From: Flavimobilis sp052324925
Lineage (GTDB): Bacteria; Actinomycetota; Actinomycetes; Actinomycetales; Cellulomonadaceae
DNA length: 64,000 nucleotides
Assembly (NCBI GenBank): GCA_052324925.1
Contig: JBQPRE010000002.1
Strand: one strand, 5' to 3'
Positions 24,160 to 32,265 of the stretch are shown here, one piece after another; the first letter of the stretch is position 1; each line of letters begins with the position of its first letter. A program made the position numbers and the translations under genes. The notes under the pieces were generated by a model. It searched no databases. It saw only the letters and a list, made by a program, of their open reading frames with translations, and was not told the origin of the DNA.

Positions 24160-25971
24160 TCACCCGAGCAGCTCGGTGAGCTCGAGCCAGCGTTCCTCTG
24201 CCTGCGCAAGCTCGGCCTCGGACGTGGCGATCTTCTTCTGGAGACTCGCCAGGCCCTCGAAGTCGGACTGGTCGTGCACCGCCATGTCGGCGTGCACCTT
24301 CGTCACCTGGTTCTCGAGCTTCGTCATCCGACGTTCGATCGCGCCGAGCTCCTTGGTGAGGTCGCGGCGCTCGGCGCCCGAGAGCGCGGGCGCGCCGCCG
24401 TCCCGGGTCGCCGCGTCGGCCGACGCGGCCGTGGCCCGGCCGCGCGCGGCGGCATCCTGCTCACGGCGCTGCGTGGCGCGCAGCGCAAGGTACTCGTCGA
24501 CCCCGCCCGGCAGGTGCCGCAACGTGCCCTCGGTGACCGCGTACTGCTGGTCGGTGACGCGCTCCAGCAGGTAGCGGTCGTGCGAGACGACGAGGAGGCA
24601 GCCAGGCCACGTGTCGAGGAGGTCCTCGATCGCCGCCAGCATGTCGGTGTCCATGTCGTTCGTCGGCTCGTCGAGCACAAGCACGTTCGGCTCGTCGAGC
24701 AGGATGAGCAGCAGCTGCAGGCGCCGACGCTGACCGCCCGAGAGGTCCTTGACCTGCGTCGAGAGGTGCGCGTTCGTGAAACCGAGACGCTCGAGCAGCT
24801 GCCCGGGCGTCATCTCTTTGCCACCCGAGACGTACGTCGTGCGGTACTGCGCGACAACGTCAGAGACACGGTCCTCCCACACGTCAGCGAGCTCGGCGAG
24901 CTCCTGCGTGAGCGTGGCGACCTGAATCGTCTTGCCGTGCTTGACGCGGCCTCCGCTCGGGGTGAGCTCGCCCGTGATGAGCTTGAGGAGCGTCGACTTG
25001 CCCGCGCCGTTGACGCCGAGCAGCCCCGTGCGCTCGCCCGGGGCGATCCGCCACGTGACGTCGTGCAGGACGGGTACGTCGCCGTACGCGAAGCTCGCGT
25101 TCTCGAGGTCGACGACCTGCTTGCCGAGGCGCGCCGTCGCGACGCGCGAGAGCTCGACCGTGTCACGCACGGGCGGCACGTCAGCGATGAGCTGGTTGGC
25201 GGCGTCGATGCGGAAGCGTGGCTTGGACGTCCGCGCGGGTGCGCCGCGACGCAGCCAGGCCAGCTCCTTGCGCATGAGGTTCTGACGCTTCTGCTCGACG
25301 ACGGCCGACTGCCGATCGCGCTCGACGCGCTGGAGGACGTAGGCGGCATAGCCGCCCTCGAAGGGCTCGACGATGCCGTCGTGGACCTCCCACGTCGTCG
25401 TGCACACCTCGTCGAGGAACCAGCGGTCGTGCGTGACGACGAGCAGGGCGCCAGCGTTCGCCGACCAGCGCGTGCGCAGGTGAGCGGCGAGCCAGGCCAC
25501 GCCCTCGACGTCGAGGTGGTTCGTGGGTTCGTCGAGGAAGAGGACGTCGTGGTCGCGCGTGAGGAGTGCGGCGAGCGCGACGCGGCGACGTTGACCTCCT
25601 GAGAGGTCACCGATCCGCGCGTCCCAGGGCAGGTCGCGGACAAGACCGTCGAGGACGTCGCGCACGCGGGCGTCGCCCGCCCATTCGTGCTCGGCGCGGT
25701 CACCCACGACCGCGGTGGCCACCGTCATGTCGGGGTCGAGAGTGTCGGCCTGGTCGAGCATCGCGATCGTCACGCCGCCGCGGACGGTGACGCGTCCGTC
25801 GTCGGGGTCGGTGCGGCCCGCGAGAAGGCGCATGAGCGTCGACTTGCCGTCGCCGTTACGTCCGACGACTCCGACGCGGTCGCCCTCGTCGAGTCCGAGG
25901 GTCACGGAATCGAGGACGACCTTGTGCGGGAAAGCGATGCGCAGGTTTTCTGCGCCGAGGAGGTGGGCCAC
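24160..25971 (-). CDS. ABC-F family ATPase
   Basis: 603-residue soluble protein with two ABC ATPase domains and no membrane domain, the ABC-F layout of translation factors and ribosome-protection proteins. The first domain has GRNGDGKSTL, DLSGGQRRRVAL and LFLDEPTNHLD; the second has GVNGAGKSTL, DLSGGQRRRLQL and LVLDEPTNDMD. A linker of about 70 residues (RQSAVVEQKRQNLMRKEL) joins them, and a charged coiled-coil tail (from about residue 530) suggests the Uup-like group. GTG start leaderless: TAAACT (25978-25983) ends 6 nt upstream. Genes of this type often follow ispE in actinobacteria. Confidence 0.9.
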   Translation of the reverse strand: MAHLLGAENLRIAFPHKVVLDSVTLGLDEGDRVGVVGRNGDGKSTLMRLLAGRTDPDDGRVTVRGGVTIAMLDQADTLDPDMTVATAVVGDRAEHEWAGDARVRDVLDGLVRDLPWDARIGDLSGGQRRRVALAALLTRDHDVLFLDEPTNHLDVEGVAWLAAHLRTRWSANAGALLVVTHDRWFLDEVCTTTWEVHDGIVEPFEGGYAAYVLQRVERDRQSAVVEQKRQNLMRKELAWLRRGAPARTSKPRFRIDAANQLIADVPPVRDTVELSRVATARLGKQVVDLENASFAYGDVPVLHDVTWRIAPGERTGLLGVNGAGKSTLLKLITGELTPSGGRVKHGKTIQVATLTQELAELADVWEDRVSDVVAQYRTTYVSGGKEMTPGQLLERLGFTNAHLSTQVKDLSGGQRRRLQLLLILLDEPNVLVLDEPTNDMDTDMLAAIEDLLDTWPGCLLVVSHDRYLLERVTDQQYAVTEGTLRHLPGGVDEYLALRATQRREQDAAARGRATAASADAATRDGGAPALSGAERRDLTKELGAIERRMTKLENQVTKVHADMAVHDQSDFEGLASLQKKIATSEAELAQAEERWLELTELLG

Positions 25972-25977
25972 CGCGTG

Positions 25978-25983
25978 AGTTTA
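25978..25983 (-). promoter_or_regulatory. -10 box of the ABC-F gene (leaderless)
   Basis: TAAACT on the minus strand, 6 nt before the GTG at 25971. Confidence 0.6.
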
Positions 25984-26022
25984 TCGGTCGTGCGGGTGGG
26001 CGACGCCGGAGCGCCTCACCGG

Positions 26023-26562
26023 TCAGGCGTCGAACTGCCCGAGGACGTCGTGGAGCAGCGTGGCGAGAGCGACGCGCTGGTCCCGATCGAGCGACGCGAG
26101 GATCGCGTGCTCCTCGCCCACGAGGTCGGCCATCGCGGCGTCGACCTTCGTGAGGCCCGACTCGGTGAGCCGGACGAGCACGCCGCGGCGATCCCCCGGG
26201 GAGGGGCGGCGTGAGACGAGCCCGTGGTCCTCGAGACGGTCGATGCGGTTCGTCATGGTGCCTGAGGTGACGAGCGTCTGGGTGAGGAGCGCACCGGGGG
26301 AGAGCTCGTAGGGCAGGCCTGCGCGACGCAGCGCCGAGAGGACGTCGAACTCCCAGGTCTCAAGGCCGTGGCGGGCGAAGGCGCCGCGGCGGGCGCGGTC
26401 GAGATGGCGGGCGAGGCGCGTCACGCGCGAGAGGACCTCGAGCGGGGAGACGTCGAGATCGGGTCGTTCCCGGCGCCACGCGGCGACGATCCGGTCGACC
26501 TCGTCGGCGACCGCGGGTGCGCTCACGGGCACGACCTGCGGGGATCCGGTTCCGTCGTCCAT
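26023..26562 (-). CDS. MarR-family transcriptional regulator
   Basis: 179-residue regulator with the MarR winged-helix fold. WEFDVLSALRRAG is helix 2, LVTSGTMTNRIDRLEDHGLV the recognition helix region, and RRPSPGDRRGVLVRLTESG the wing with its conserved DRR. Helices at both ends form the dimer interface. An apparent autoregulatory site overlaps its promoter: TAATCT ends 6 nt before the ATG and is overlapped by an imperfect palindrome centred on TTGACGTC. Target genes are unknown. The ABC-2 transporter genes upstream are separated by a strong terminator. Confidence 0.92.
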   Translation of the reverse strand: MDDGTGSPQVVPVSAPAVADEVDRIVAAWRRERPDLDVSPLEVLSRVTRLARHLDRARRGAFARHGLETWEFDVLSALRRAGLPYELSPGALLTQTLVTSGTMTNRIDRLEDHGLVSRRPSPGDRRGVLVRLTESGLTKVDAAMADLVGEEHAILASLDRDQRVALATLLHDVLGQFDA

Positions 26563-26568
26563 CGCACC

Positions 26569-26590
26569 AGATTACTTGACGTCGAGATAT
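26569..26590 (-). promoter_or_regulatory. Leaderless promoter of the MarR gene with probable autoregulatory operator
   Basis: Minus-strand TAATCT (26569-26574) lies 6 nt from the ATG at 26562. The imperfect palindrome ATTACTTGAC-GTCGAGATAT (26571-26590, 7 of 10 positions symmetric) overlaps it. Its CTTGACGTC core is of the type bound by many actinobacterial MarR proteins. Confidence 0.6.
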
Positions 26591-26626
26591 CGGGAGCCAG
26601 GACCGGCGTCCCGGCCGGCGTCCCGA

Positions 26627-26679
26627 CCGGTTGCTTGCGCGTCCGCACCCCTCGGAGGTGCGCCCGCGCAAGCAACCGG
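26627..26679. terminator. Terminator after the ABC-2 permease gene
   Basis: Perfect 15-bp arms CCGGTTGCTTGCGCG and its complement, with an inner GCACC/GGTGC stem in the loop. No U-tract. Ends the transporter operon transcribed on the minus strand. Confidence 0.82.
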
Positions 26680-26717
26680 CCCGGCGCAGCCGACGCGAGA
26701 CCGGCCCGGCGCAGCCG
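26677..26717. repeat. 17-bp direct repeat beside the terminator
   Basis: CCGGCCCGGCGCAGCCG occurs at 26677-26693 and again at 26701-26717, next to the stop codon of the permease gene. The first copy shares its first three bases with the terminator's 3' arm. Confidence 0.85.
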
Positions 26718-26718
26718 C

Positions 26719-27900
26719 TCAGCGGGAGCGCAGCACCTCGCGTAGGGGCACGCGGGCGCCCGTCCGCAGCACGGCGCGGCCGTAGATCGTGCCCGCAACC
26801 CACACGAGCAGGCCGATGACGGCGAGGCACGCGACGATCATGACGACGACCTCCCACGGCATCGCGACGTCGAGCGCCGACCGCATCGGCATGATGAGCG
26901 GCGCGAAGAACGGCACGTACGACAGCACCGTGACGAGCGTGTTCGACGGGTCCCACGGCGCGATCGAGATGCCGACGACGTACGGGATCATGAGCATCAT
27001 GAGGATCGGCGTCGTCACGGAGCCGACGTCCTCCTGGCGAGAGACGAGCGCTCCGGCCGCCGCGAAGAGCAGTGCGTAGATCGCGTACCCGAGCAGGAAC
27101 CACACGAGCGTCGAGCCCGCCGCCGACCACAGATCGATGTCGATCCCGTCGAGCAGCCCGAAGGACTTGGCAGACAATGACCCGACGACGACGTACGCGG
27201 CCACCTGCGCCAGGCCGAGTGCTCCGATGCCGACGACCTTGCCCGCGATGAGCTGCGCGGGTCGGATCGTCGACAAGAGGATCTCGACGACGCGGCTCGA
27301 CTTCTCCTCGACTACGCCCTGCGCGACCATCTGCCCCGTCGTCATGATCGCGACGAAGATGAGGATGCCCACGACCTGGCCGAGGATTGACGCGCCGAGC
27401 TCGGGCCCGACCGTGGGCTCGTCGAGCGTCGTCACCTGGGGCTGCGCGTTGAGGACGGCCGCGTCAACCGTCGCCGGATCGCCGCCGAGGTCGGTGATCG
27501 CAACCCCGAGCGCGGCCTGCTGAGCCATGACAGTCAGGGCGGTCGCGACTGTTCCGGGAACCTCGGCGAGGACCGTCGCGTGCACGGTGCCGTCGGGCGA
27601 GAGCTCGACGTAGACGTCGTCGTCGACGAGCTCGGGGAGACCCGCGTTCGTGTCGACGACCGTCGTCGTGAGGGTCACTCCCGTCGACGTTGCGGCACGC
27701 GTCAGCGCGGTTGCGGTCGTTGCGTCAGCGACCTTGACGTCGACGGGGTCGGGAGTCTGGTTGGCCAGGAACCCCATGAGCGCCGAACCCGCGACGATGA
27801 GCACCAGGATGATCGCGGTCGTCCACACGAAGGCCTTCGACCGTGCGCGGACGGAGATCTCACGGGCGGCGACGAGCCGGACGGTGCTGGCCGTGCTCAT
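26719..27900 (-). CDS. ABC-2 type permease (NatB-like)
   Basis: 393-residue integral membrane subunit of an ABC exporter. An N-terminal helix (about residues 23-45) is followed by an extracytoplasmic domain of roughly 130 residues and five or six C-terminal helices beginning near residue 180 (LGQVVGILIFVAIMTTGQ). GVVEEKSSRVVEILLSTIRP is the conserved cytoplasmic coupling motif of the NatB/ABC-2 group. ATG start overlapping the ATPase stop (ATGA). It may export sodium or an antibiotic, as relatives do, but the sequence does not specify which. Confidence 0.9.
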   Translation of the reverse strand: MSTASTVRLVAAREISVRARSKAFVWTTAIILVLIVAGSALMGFLANQTPDPVDVKVADATTATALTRAATSTGVTLTTTVVDTNAGLPELVDDDVYVELSPDGTVHATVLAEVPGTVATALTVMAQQAALGVAITDLGGDPATVDAAVLNAQPQVTTLDEPTVGPELGASILGQVVGILIFVAIMTTGQMVAQGVVEEKSSRVVEILLSTIRPAQLIAGKVVGIGALGLAQVAAYVVVGSLSAKSFGLLDGIDIDLWSAAGSTLVWFLLGYAIYALLFAAAGALVSRQEDVGSVTTPILMMLMIPYVVGISIAPWDPSNTLVTVLSYVPFFAPLIMPMRSALDVAMPWEVVVMIVACLAVIGLLVWVAGTIYGRAVLRTGARVPLREVLRSR

Positions 27901-28820
27901 GCGCGGGCCTCCTCGGTAGCAGCGTCGCCCTCGGCGACGACGTGGCGGAACAGGTCGGTGAGCGACGGGCGGACGCGCGTGAACTCGTGGACCGCTCCCG
28001 TCTGCTGGGCGGCGGCAAGGACCTGCTGCTCGACGCCGTCGTGCGTCACCTCGACGACCGTGCCCTCTGGCCCGTCGGAGATGAGTCGCGCGCCGGGCAC
28101 GGCGGCCGCCCACCCGGGCGCCGCTGCGGGGGCGAGGACGCGCCAGCGCGGGGCGCCGGCGTCGCGCAGGCGGTCGACCGAGTCGAGCGCGACCATGCGG
28201 CCCGCCCGGATGATCCCGACGCGGTCGCACAACCGCTCGACGAGGTCGAGCTGGTGAGAGGAGAAGACGACGGGGACGCCTGCGGCGGCGCGCTCGCGCA
28301 GAACCGAGCTCATGACGTCGACGGCGACCGGGTCGAGGCCCGAGAAGGGCTCGTCGAGGACGAGGATCTCGGGGGAGTGGACGAGGGCGGCCGCGAGCTG
28401 GACGCGCTGCTGATTGCCGAGCGAGAGCTTCTGCACCTCGTCGCCGAGGCGCTCGGCCACGCCGAGCCGCTCGGTCCACTCGAGCGTCGCGGCGCGCGCC
28501 GCTGCCGGGTCGAGCCCGTGGAGCCGGGCCAGGTAGGTGAGCTGTTCGCCGACCTTCATCTTCGGGTAGAGGCCGCGTTCCTCGGGCATGTACCCGATGC
28601 TGCGGCGCTGCATCGCGTCGAGCGGGCGTCCGTCGCACAGGACCTCGCCTCCGTCAGCGGCGAGGACGCCGAGGACGATGCGCATCGTCGTCGTCTTGCC
28701 AGCGCCGTTGGCGCCGACAAAACCGAGGATCTCACCCCCGTCGACCGTGAACGACACGTCGTCGAGAACGCGGCGTGTTCCGTAGGACTTCATGAGTGAG
28801 CGGAGTTCGAGCCTGGTCAC
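27897..28820 (-). CDS. ABC transporter ATPase (NatA-like)
   Basis: 307-residue ATPase partner of the ABC-2 permease. Walker A GANGAGKTTT lies near residue 40, followed by signature LSLGNQQRV and Walker B ILVLDEPFSGLD. The C-terminal 80 residues are the small DUF4162-like domain common in NatA-type ATPases. The frame runs further upstream, but the GTG at 28820 follows GGAGAA at ideal spacing and begins at the conserved first strand (LELRSLMKSYG). It is first in the operon and divergent from the DUF4914-type gene across a 268-bp region. Confidence 0.92.
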   Translation of the reverse strand: MTRLELRSLMKSYGTRRVLDDVSFTVDGGEILGFVGANGAGKTTTMRIVLGVLAADGGEVLCDGRPLDAMQRRSIGYMPEERGLYPKMKVGEQLTYLARLHGLDPAAARAATLEWTERLGVAERLGDEVQKLSLGNQQRVQLAAALVHSPEILVLDEPFSGLDPVAVDVMSSVLRERAAAGVPVVFSSHQLDLVERLCDRVGIIRAGRMVALDSVDRLRDAGAPRWRVLAPAAAPGWAAAVPGARLISDGPEGTVVEVTHDGVEQQVLAAAQQTGAVHEFTRVRPSLTDLFRHVVAEGDAATEEARA

Positions 28821-28926
28821 GTGTTCTCCGAGGTCGGGACGTGTGGATGGGCACCAGCCTGCCATCTGGCGGGTGAGGTCTGCCACATCAATGCCAGCCG
28901 ATCCGCCACGGAAGTGTCCAGCGCGT

Positions 28927-28942
28927 GACCACAGATGTGGTC
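28927..28942. promoter_or_regulatory. Candidate operator in divergent intergenic region
   Basis: Perfect palindrome GACCACA-GA-TGTGGTC between the ABC transporter operon and the DUF4914-type gene. Suitable for a dimeric repressor; cognate protein unknown. Confidence 0.45.
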
Positions 28943-28975
28943 CAAGGTCCCACGATTCGCGTGAATGGCCCCGGC

Positions 28976-28992
28976 TAACGTTGAAGTCAACG
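28976..28992 (+). promoter_or_regulatory. -10 box overlapped by palindrome, upstream of DUF4914-type gene
   Basis: TAACGT (28976-28981) is overlapped by the palindrome CGTTGA-AG-TCAACG (28979-28992). No good -35 box is seen, so an activator or repressor may act here. Confidence 0.35.
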
Positions 28993-29088
28993 GCAGGTCA
29001 AGGCCCGTCCCGGGGCGACCACCGGCCGTCCAGCACGTGACGTCGCCCCAGGGGGCTCGCGTGCGCTTGCTCACGTGAGGAGAAACCC

Positions 29089-30987
29089 GTGGAAGAACTG
29101 CTCGCCAAGGTGTCGCTGCCGCCGGCGGTCCAGGCCGCGCTCGAGGCCGCACCGTCCGTCATCGTGCCGCGCACGCGCGCCGAGCTCTTCGAGCTCTCGC
29201 TCGGTCCGGAGGGCGGCGACAGGTTCGACGTCGTCTACCCCCTGCCCGACGGCTCGAGCGTCGTCGAGGCCGAGATCGTCCGCGGCCGTAACGGCATCGC
29301 GGTGAACTACCCCGAGGACTACATGCGCCGCCGGGACCCGGACTGCATGCGCATCGCGGACGACGGTCGCACGGACAAGCCGCGCTACGCCGACGTGTAC
29401 GGCGAGTCCTTTGCCGCGGTCAAGCAAGAGACGCTCGACTGGCTCGGCACGCAGGACCTCATCGTCGTGCCCTACAAGGCTGGCGGACTCACCTACGGAT
29501 CCCCGTCGCTTGCGATCGTCCCCGCCAACACGGCGTTCTTCGCGACCGCGCTCGTCGACCTGCAGGGGTTCGTCACGCTCGACGAGCTCGAGCCGTACGC
29601 GCCGCGCTCGATCCTCTACGCGGCGCCGCCGTTCCGTCACACCCACTACCAGGGGCGTCAGGTCGTCGTCCACGACCGCTCCGAGACGCTCCACGAGATC
29701 TTCGCGTACAACCTCTACCCGGGGCCGTCCGCGAAGAAGGGCGTGTTCTCGGCGCTGCTCGACATCGGTGAGCAGGAGGGGTGGCTGACCGCGCACGCCT
29801 CGTCGGTGCGGGTGACGACGCCGTACGAGAACGAGACGATCATCATGCACGAGGGCGCCTCGGGCGGCGGCAAGTCGGAGATGTGTCAGGACATCCGTCG
29901 TCAGGACGACGGCCGCATCCTCCTCGGTACGAACGTCGTCTCGAACGAGCCGTACTTCATCAACCTCTCGGAGTCCTCGCGCCTTGCGCCCGTCACGGAC
30001 GACATGACGCTGTGCCACAAGGACCTGCAGACGGTCGACGGCCAGCTCGTCGTCGCCGACGCGGAGGACGGCTGGTTCGTCCGTGTCGACGGCATGCAGC
30101 ACTACGGCGACGACCCGCACTTCGAGCGCGCCTGCATCGAGCCCGACGCCCCGCTCGTGTTCTTCTCGATCCAGGGCACGCCGGGCGCGACGATCCTGCC
30201 GTGGGAGCACTCGCTCGACTCGAATGGCTCGCGGTGCCCCAACCCGCGCGTCGTCATCCCGCGTCGCATGATCAAGGACGTCGTCAATGAGCCCATGGCC
30301 GTCGACGTGCGCACGTTCGGTGTTCGCATGCCCGCGTGCACCCGGGAGAAGCCGTCCTACGGCGTCATGGGCATGATGCACGTCGTGCCCGCGTCGCTCG
30401 CGTGGCTGTGGCGTCTCATCGCGCCGCGCGGCGACAAGAACCCGTCGATCGGCGAGTCGACGTCGGACGTCAAGAAGCTCACGCACGGCGGGCTCGTCTC
30501 CGAGGGCGTCGGCTCGTACTGGCCGTTCTCGACCGGCACGAAGGTCGCTGCTGCGAACTTGCTGCTCCGGCAGCTCGTTGCCGCTGACCGGACGCGTTAC
30601 GTGCTCACGCCCAACCAGCACATCGGTGCGTACAAGGTGGGCTTCGCCGCCGAGTGGCTGACGCGGGAGTACTTGGCGCGTCGTGGCGGGGGCAAGTTCC
30701 CCAAGGATCGTCTGGTTCCGGCGCGCTGTGCGCTGTTCGGTTACACGCCGACCGAGGTCAAGCTCGACGGTCAGCTCGTGCGCCCGACGTTCCTGCAGCC
30801 GCAGAACCAGTCGCAGGTGGGGCTCGAGGCCTACGACGAGGGAGCTCAGACGCTCGTCGCGTTCTTCAAGGAGGAGCTGCAGCAGTTCCTCACCGAGGAG
30901 CTCGACCCGCTGGGCCGCGAGATCATCGAGACGTGTCTGCGGGACGGCACGGTCGAGGACTATGCCAAGCTGACGCCGATGCCGTAA
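29089..30987 (+). CDS. DUF4914-type P-loop protein, function unknown
   Basis: 632-residue cytoplasmic protein with no signal peptide or membrane helix. I believe it belongs to the DUF4914 family, whose function is unknown. A phosphate-binding loop EGASGGGKSEM (about residues 255-265) resembles the kinase loop of phosphoenolpyruvate carboxykinase (GLSGTGKTT) but differs from it. Other conserved-looking blocks are GIAVNYPEDYMRRRDPDCM near residue 68, PFRHTHYQGR, GTKVAAANLLLRQL and PNQHIGAYKVGF. The GTG start follows GAGGAGA at ideal spacing. It stands alone between an ABC transporter and a TetR gene and ends at a strong terminator. It may phosphorylate or bind a nucleotide, but no substrate can be named. 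Confidence 0.75.
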   Translation: MEELLAKVSLPPAVQAALEAAPSVIVPRTRAELFELSLGPEGGDRFDVVYPLPDGSSVVEAEIVRGRNGIAVNYPEDYMRRRDPDCMRIADDGRTDKPRYADVYGESFAAVKQETLDWLGTQDLIVVPYKAGGLTYGSPSLAIVPANTAFFATALVDLQGFVTLDELEPYAPRSILYAAPPFRHTHYQGRQVVVHDRSETLHEIFAYNLYPGPSAKKGVFSALLDIGEQEGWLTAHASSVRVTTPYENETIIMHEGASGGGKSEMCQDIRRQDDGRILLGTNVVSNEPYFINLSESSRLAPVTDDMTLCHKDLQTVDGQLVVADAEDGWFVRVDGMQHYGDDPHFERACIEPDAPLVFFSIQGTPGATILPWEHSLDSNGSRCPNPRVVIPRRMIKDVVNEPMAVDVRTFGVRMPACTREKPSYGVMGMMHVVPASLAWLWRLIAPRGDKNPSIGESTSDVKKLTHGGLVSEGVGSYWPFSTGTKVAAANLLLRQLVAADRTRYVLTPNQHIGAYKVGFAAEWLTREYLARRGGGKFPKDRLVPARCALFGYTPTEVKLDGQLVRPTFLQPQNQSQVGLEAYDEGAQTLVAFFKEELQQFLTEELDPLGREIIETCLRDGTVEDYAKLTPMP

Positions 30988-31004
30988 GGCTCGCCGTCAC
31001 CGGT

Positions 31005-31040
31005 TGCGGCGCCCTGCTCCCTCACGAGCGGGGCGCCGCA
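31005..31040. terminator. Bidirectional terminator between DUF4914-type and TetR genes
   Basis: 15-bp stem TGCGGCGCCCTGCTC pairing with GAGCGGGGCGCCGCA (one T-G pair), 6-nt loop CCTCAC. Lies between two convergent genes. Confidence 0.88.
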
Positions 31041-31060
31041 GCCGTGTGCGATGCCGGGGG

Positions 31061-31999
31061 TCAGGACGTGGCGGTCGCGGTTCCGGGCTCGTCGGCCGAC
31101 GGGCGTGACTTCGCCGCCTCCTTCGCGAGCCGCGCGGCCTCCTTGGCCGCGTCCTTCGCTGCCTTCTCACGGTCGCGTGCGGCTTCCTTCTCGGACTTCT
31201 CGCGCTCCTTGTCGAGCCGCGCCAGCTCGCGTGCGGCGTCCTTCTCGAGGCGTGTGCGGTCCTTGGCGGACTCGCGTGACGCGCTCGCGGTGCCGCCGTC
31301 AGGCCGCGGTTCGTTCGGTCCCGTGGCCGACTGTCCGAGGAGCTTGTCGAGGGTCGCGTCGCCGCTCGTGCGCGTCGGCAGGACCGGGGCGCTCTCCATG
31401 CCCGCGAGGCCGTTCCACGCGAGGTTGACGAGGTGCGCGGCGACCTCTTCCTTCGAGGCGGTGCGCTGGTCGAGCCAGTGCTGACCCGTGAGGGCAACCA
31501 TGCCGACGAGCATCTGCGCGTAGATGGGGGAGTAGCGCGGGTTGAGGCCGCGCCGCGTGAACTGGGCGCCGAGCAGGTGCTCGACCTGCATGGCGACGTC
31601 ACCGATGAGGCTGGAGAACGTGCCCGACGACTGTGTCACGGGTGAGTCGCGCACGAGGACGCGGAAGCCGTCTTCGTTCGCCTCGATGTAGTCGAAGAGC
31701 GCCATCGCGGTGCGCTCGACGAGGATCTTGGGGTGGCCGCCAGCCTCGAGCGCGCGCGTGAGCGCGCTCGTCAGCGCCTCGACCTCGCGGTCGACGACGA
31801 CCGCGTAGATGCCCTCCTTGCCGCCGAAGTGCTCGTAGACGACGGGCTTGGACACGGACGCGCGCGCAGCGATTTCTTCGATGCTGGTGCCGTCGAATCC
31901 CTTCGCCCCGAAGAGCTCCCGGCTCACGGCAAGGAGCTGCTCTCGGCGTTCCTTCGCGGACATCCGGGCGCGCGGGACCCTCTTGTTCTCAGCGGACAC
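31061..31999 (-). CDS. TetR-family regulator with long charged helical tail
   Basis: 312-residue regulator. Residues 18-65 form the TetR helix-turn-helix: RREQLLAVSRELFGAKGF, then TSIEEIAARASVSKPVVYEH. A ligand/dimer domain extends to about residue 220. The last 80 or so residues are an unusual Ala/Lys/Glu/Arg-rich stretch, predicted as one long charged helix or coiled coil, and are absent from typical 200-residue TetR proteins. The GTG at 31999 is preferred because CATGAT (32006-32011, minus strand) ends 6 nt before it; an ATG at 31963 is the alternative. Convergent with the DUF4914-type gene. Target unknown. Confidence 0.85.
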   Translation of the reverse strand: MSAENKRVPRARMSAKERREQLLAVSRELFGAKGFDGTSIEEIAARASVSKPVVYEHFGGKEGIYAVVVDREVEALTSALTRALEAGGHPKILVERTAMALFDYIEANEDGFRVLVRDSPVTQSSGTFSSLIGDVAMQVEHLLGAQFTRRGLNPRYSPIYAQMLVGMVALTGQHWLDQRTASKEEVAAHLVNLAWNGLAGMESAPVLPTRTSGDATLDKLLGQSATGPNEPRPDGGTASASRESAKDRTRLEKDAARELARLDKEREKSEKEAARDREKAAKDAAKEAARLAKEAAKSRPSADEPGTATATS

Positions 32000-32005
32000 G
32001 CCCCC

Positions 32006-32011
32006 ATCATG
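32006..32011 (-). promoter_or_regulatory. -10 box of the TetR gene (leaderless)
   Basis: CATGAT on the minus strand, 6 nt from the GTG at 31999. Confidence 0.4.
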
Positions 32012-32042
32012 CCGCGCCGGGCGCGGATGTGGGGTGCGCGAG

Positions 32043-32072
32043 TTCGAACATGCCGTGCGAGGCTGGCAGAAT
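32043..32072 (+). promoter_or_regulatory. Candidate promoter of tRNA-Gln
   Basis: TTCGAA (32043-32048), 18 bp, CAGAAT (32067-32072); start near 32079, giving a precursor leader of about 22 nt that can fold as GCGGGC-TCT-GCCCGC. Confidence 0.35.
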
Positions 32073-32100
32073 CGTCGAGGCGGCGGGCTCTGCCCGCTGT

Positions 32101-32172
32101 TCCGCCCTGGTGTAATGGCAGCACGCCGGCCTTTGGAGCCGTGCAGTCTGGGTTCGAATCCCGGGGGCGGAG
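32101..32172 (+). tRNA. tRNA-Gln (anticodon UUG)
   Basis: 72-nt cloverleaf. The acceptor stem TCCGCCC pairs with GGGCGGA, followed by discriminator G; CCA is not encoded. The D-arm is GTG...CAC. The anticodon loop CTTTGGA shows anticodon TTG at positions 34-36. The T-arm is CTGGG-TTCGAAT-CCCGG. The outermost anticodon-stem pair is a C-T mismatch (CCGGC/GCCGT), the only irregularity. It reads CAA and probably CAG glutamine codons. Confidence 0.93.
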
Positions 32173-32207
32173 CCCGAGGACCTGGCGGGCGGGTCCGAGC
32201 GCGGCGG

Positions 32208-32213
32208 TAGACT
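32208..32213 (+). promoter_or_regulatory. -10 box of glmU-prs operon
   Basis: TAGACT between the tRNA and glmU; start near 32220. The leader can fold into a TCGGCC/GGCCGA hairpin before the ribosome-binding site. Confidence 0.45.
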
Positions 32214-32265
32214 GTCGGCCGGGCCTTTGTGAGGCCGATCCCGCCCCCGAGCGACCGGAGTCCAT

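Noticed and set aside
24112..25602. 496-codon plus-strand frame opposite the ABC-F gene
   Set aside because: Shadow of a two-domain ATPase whose motifs are complete on the minus strand.
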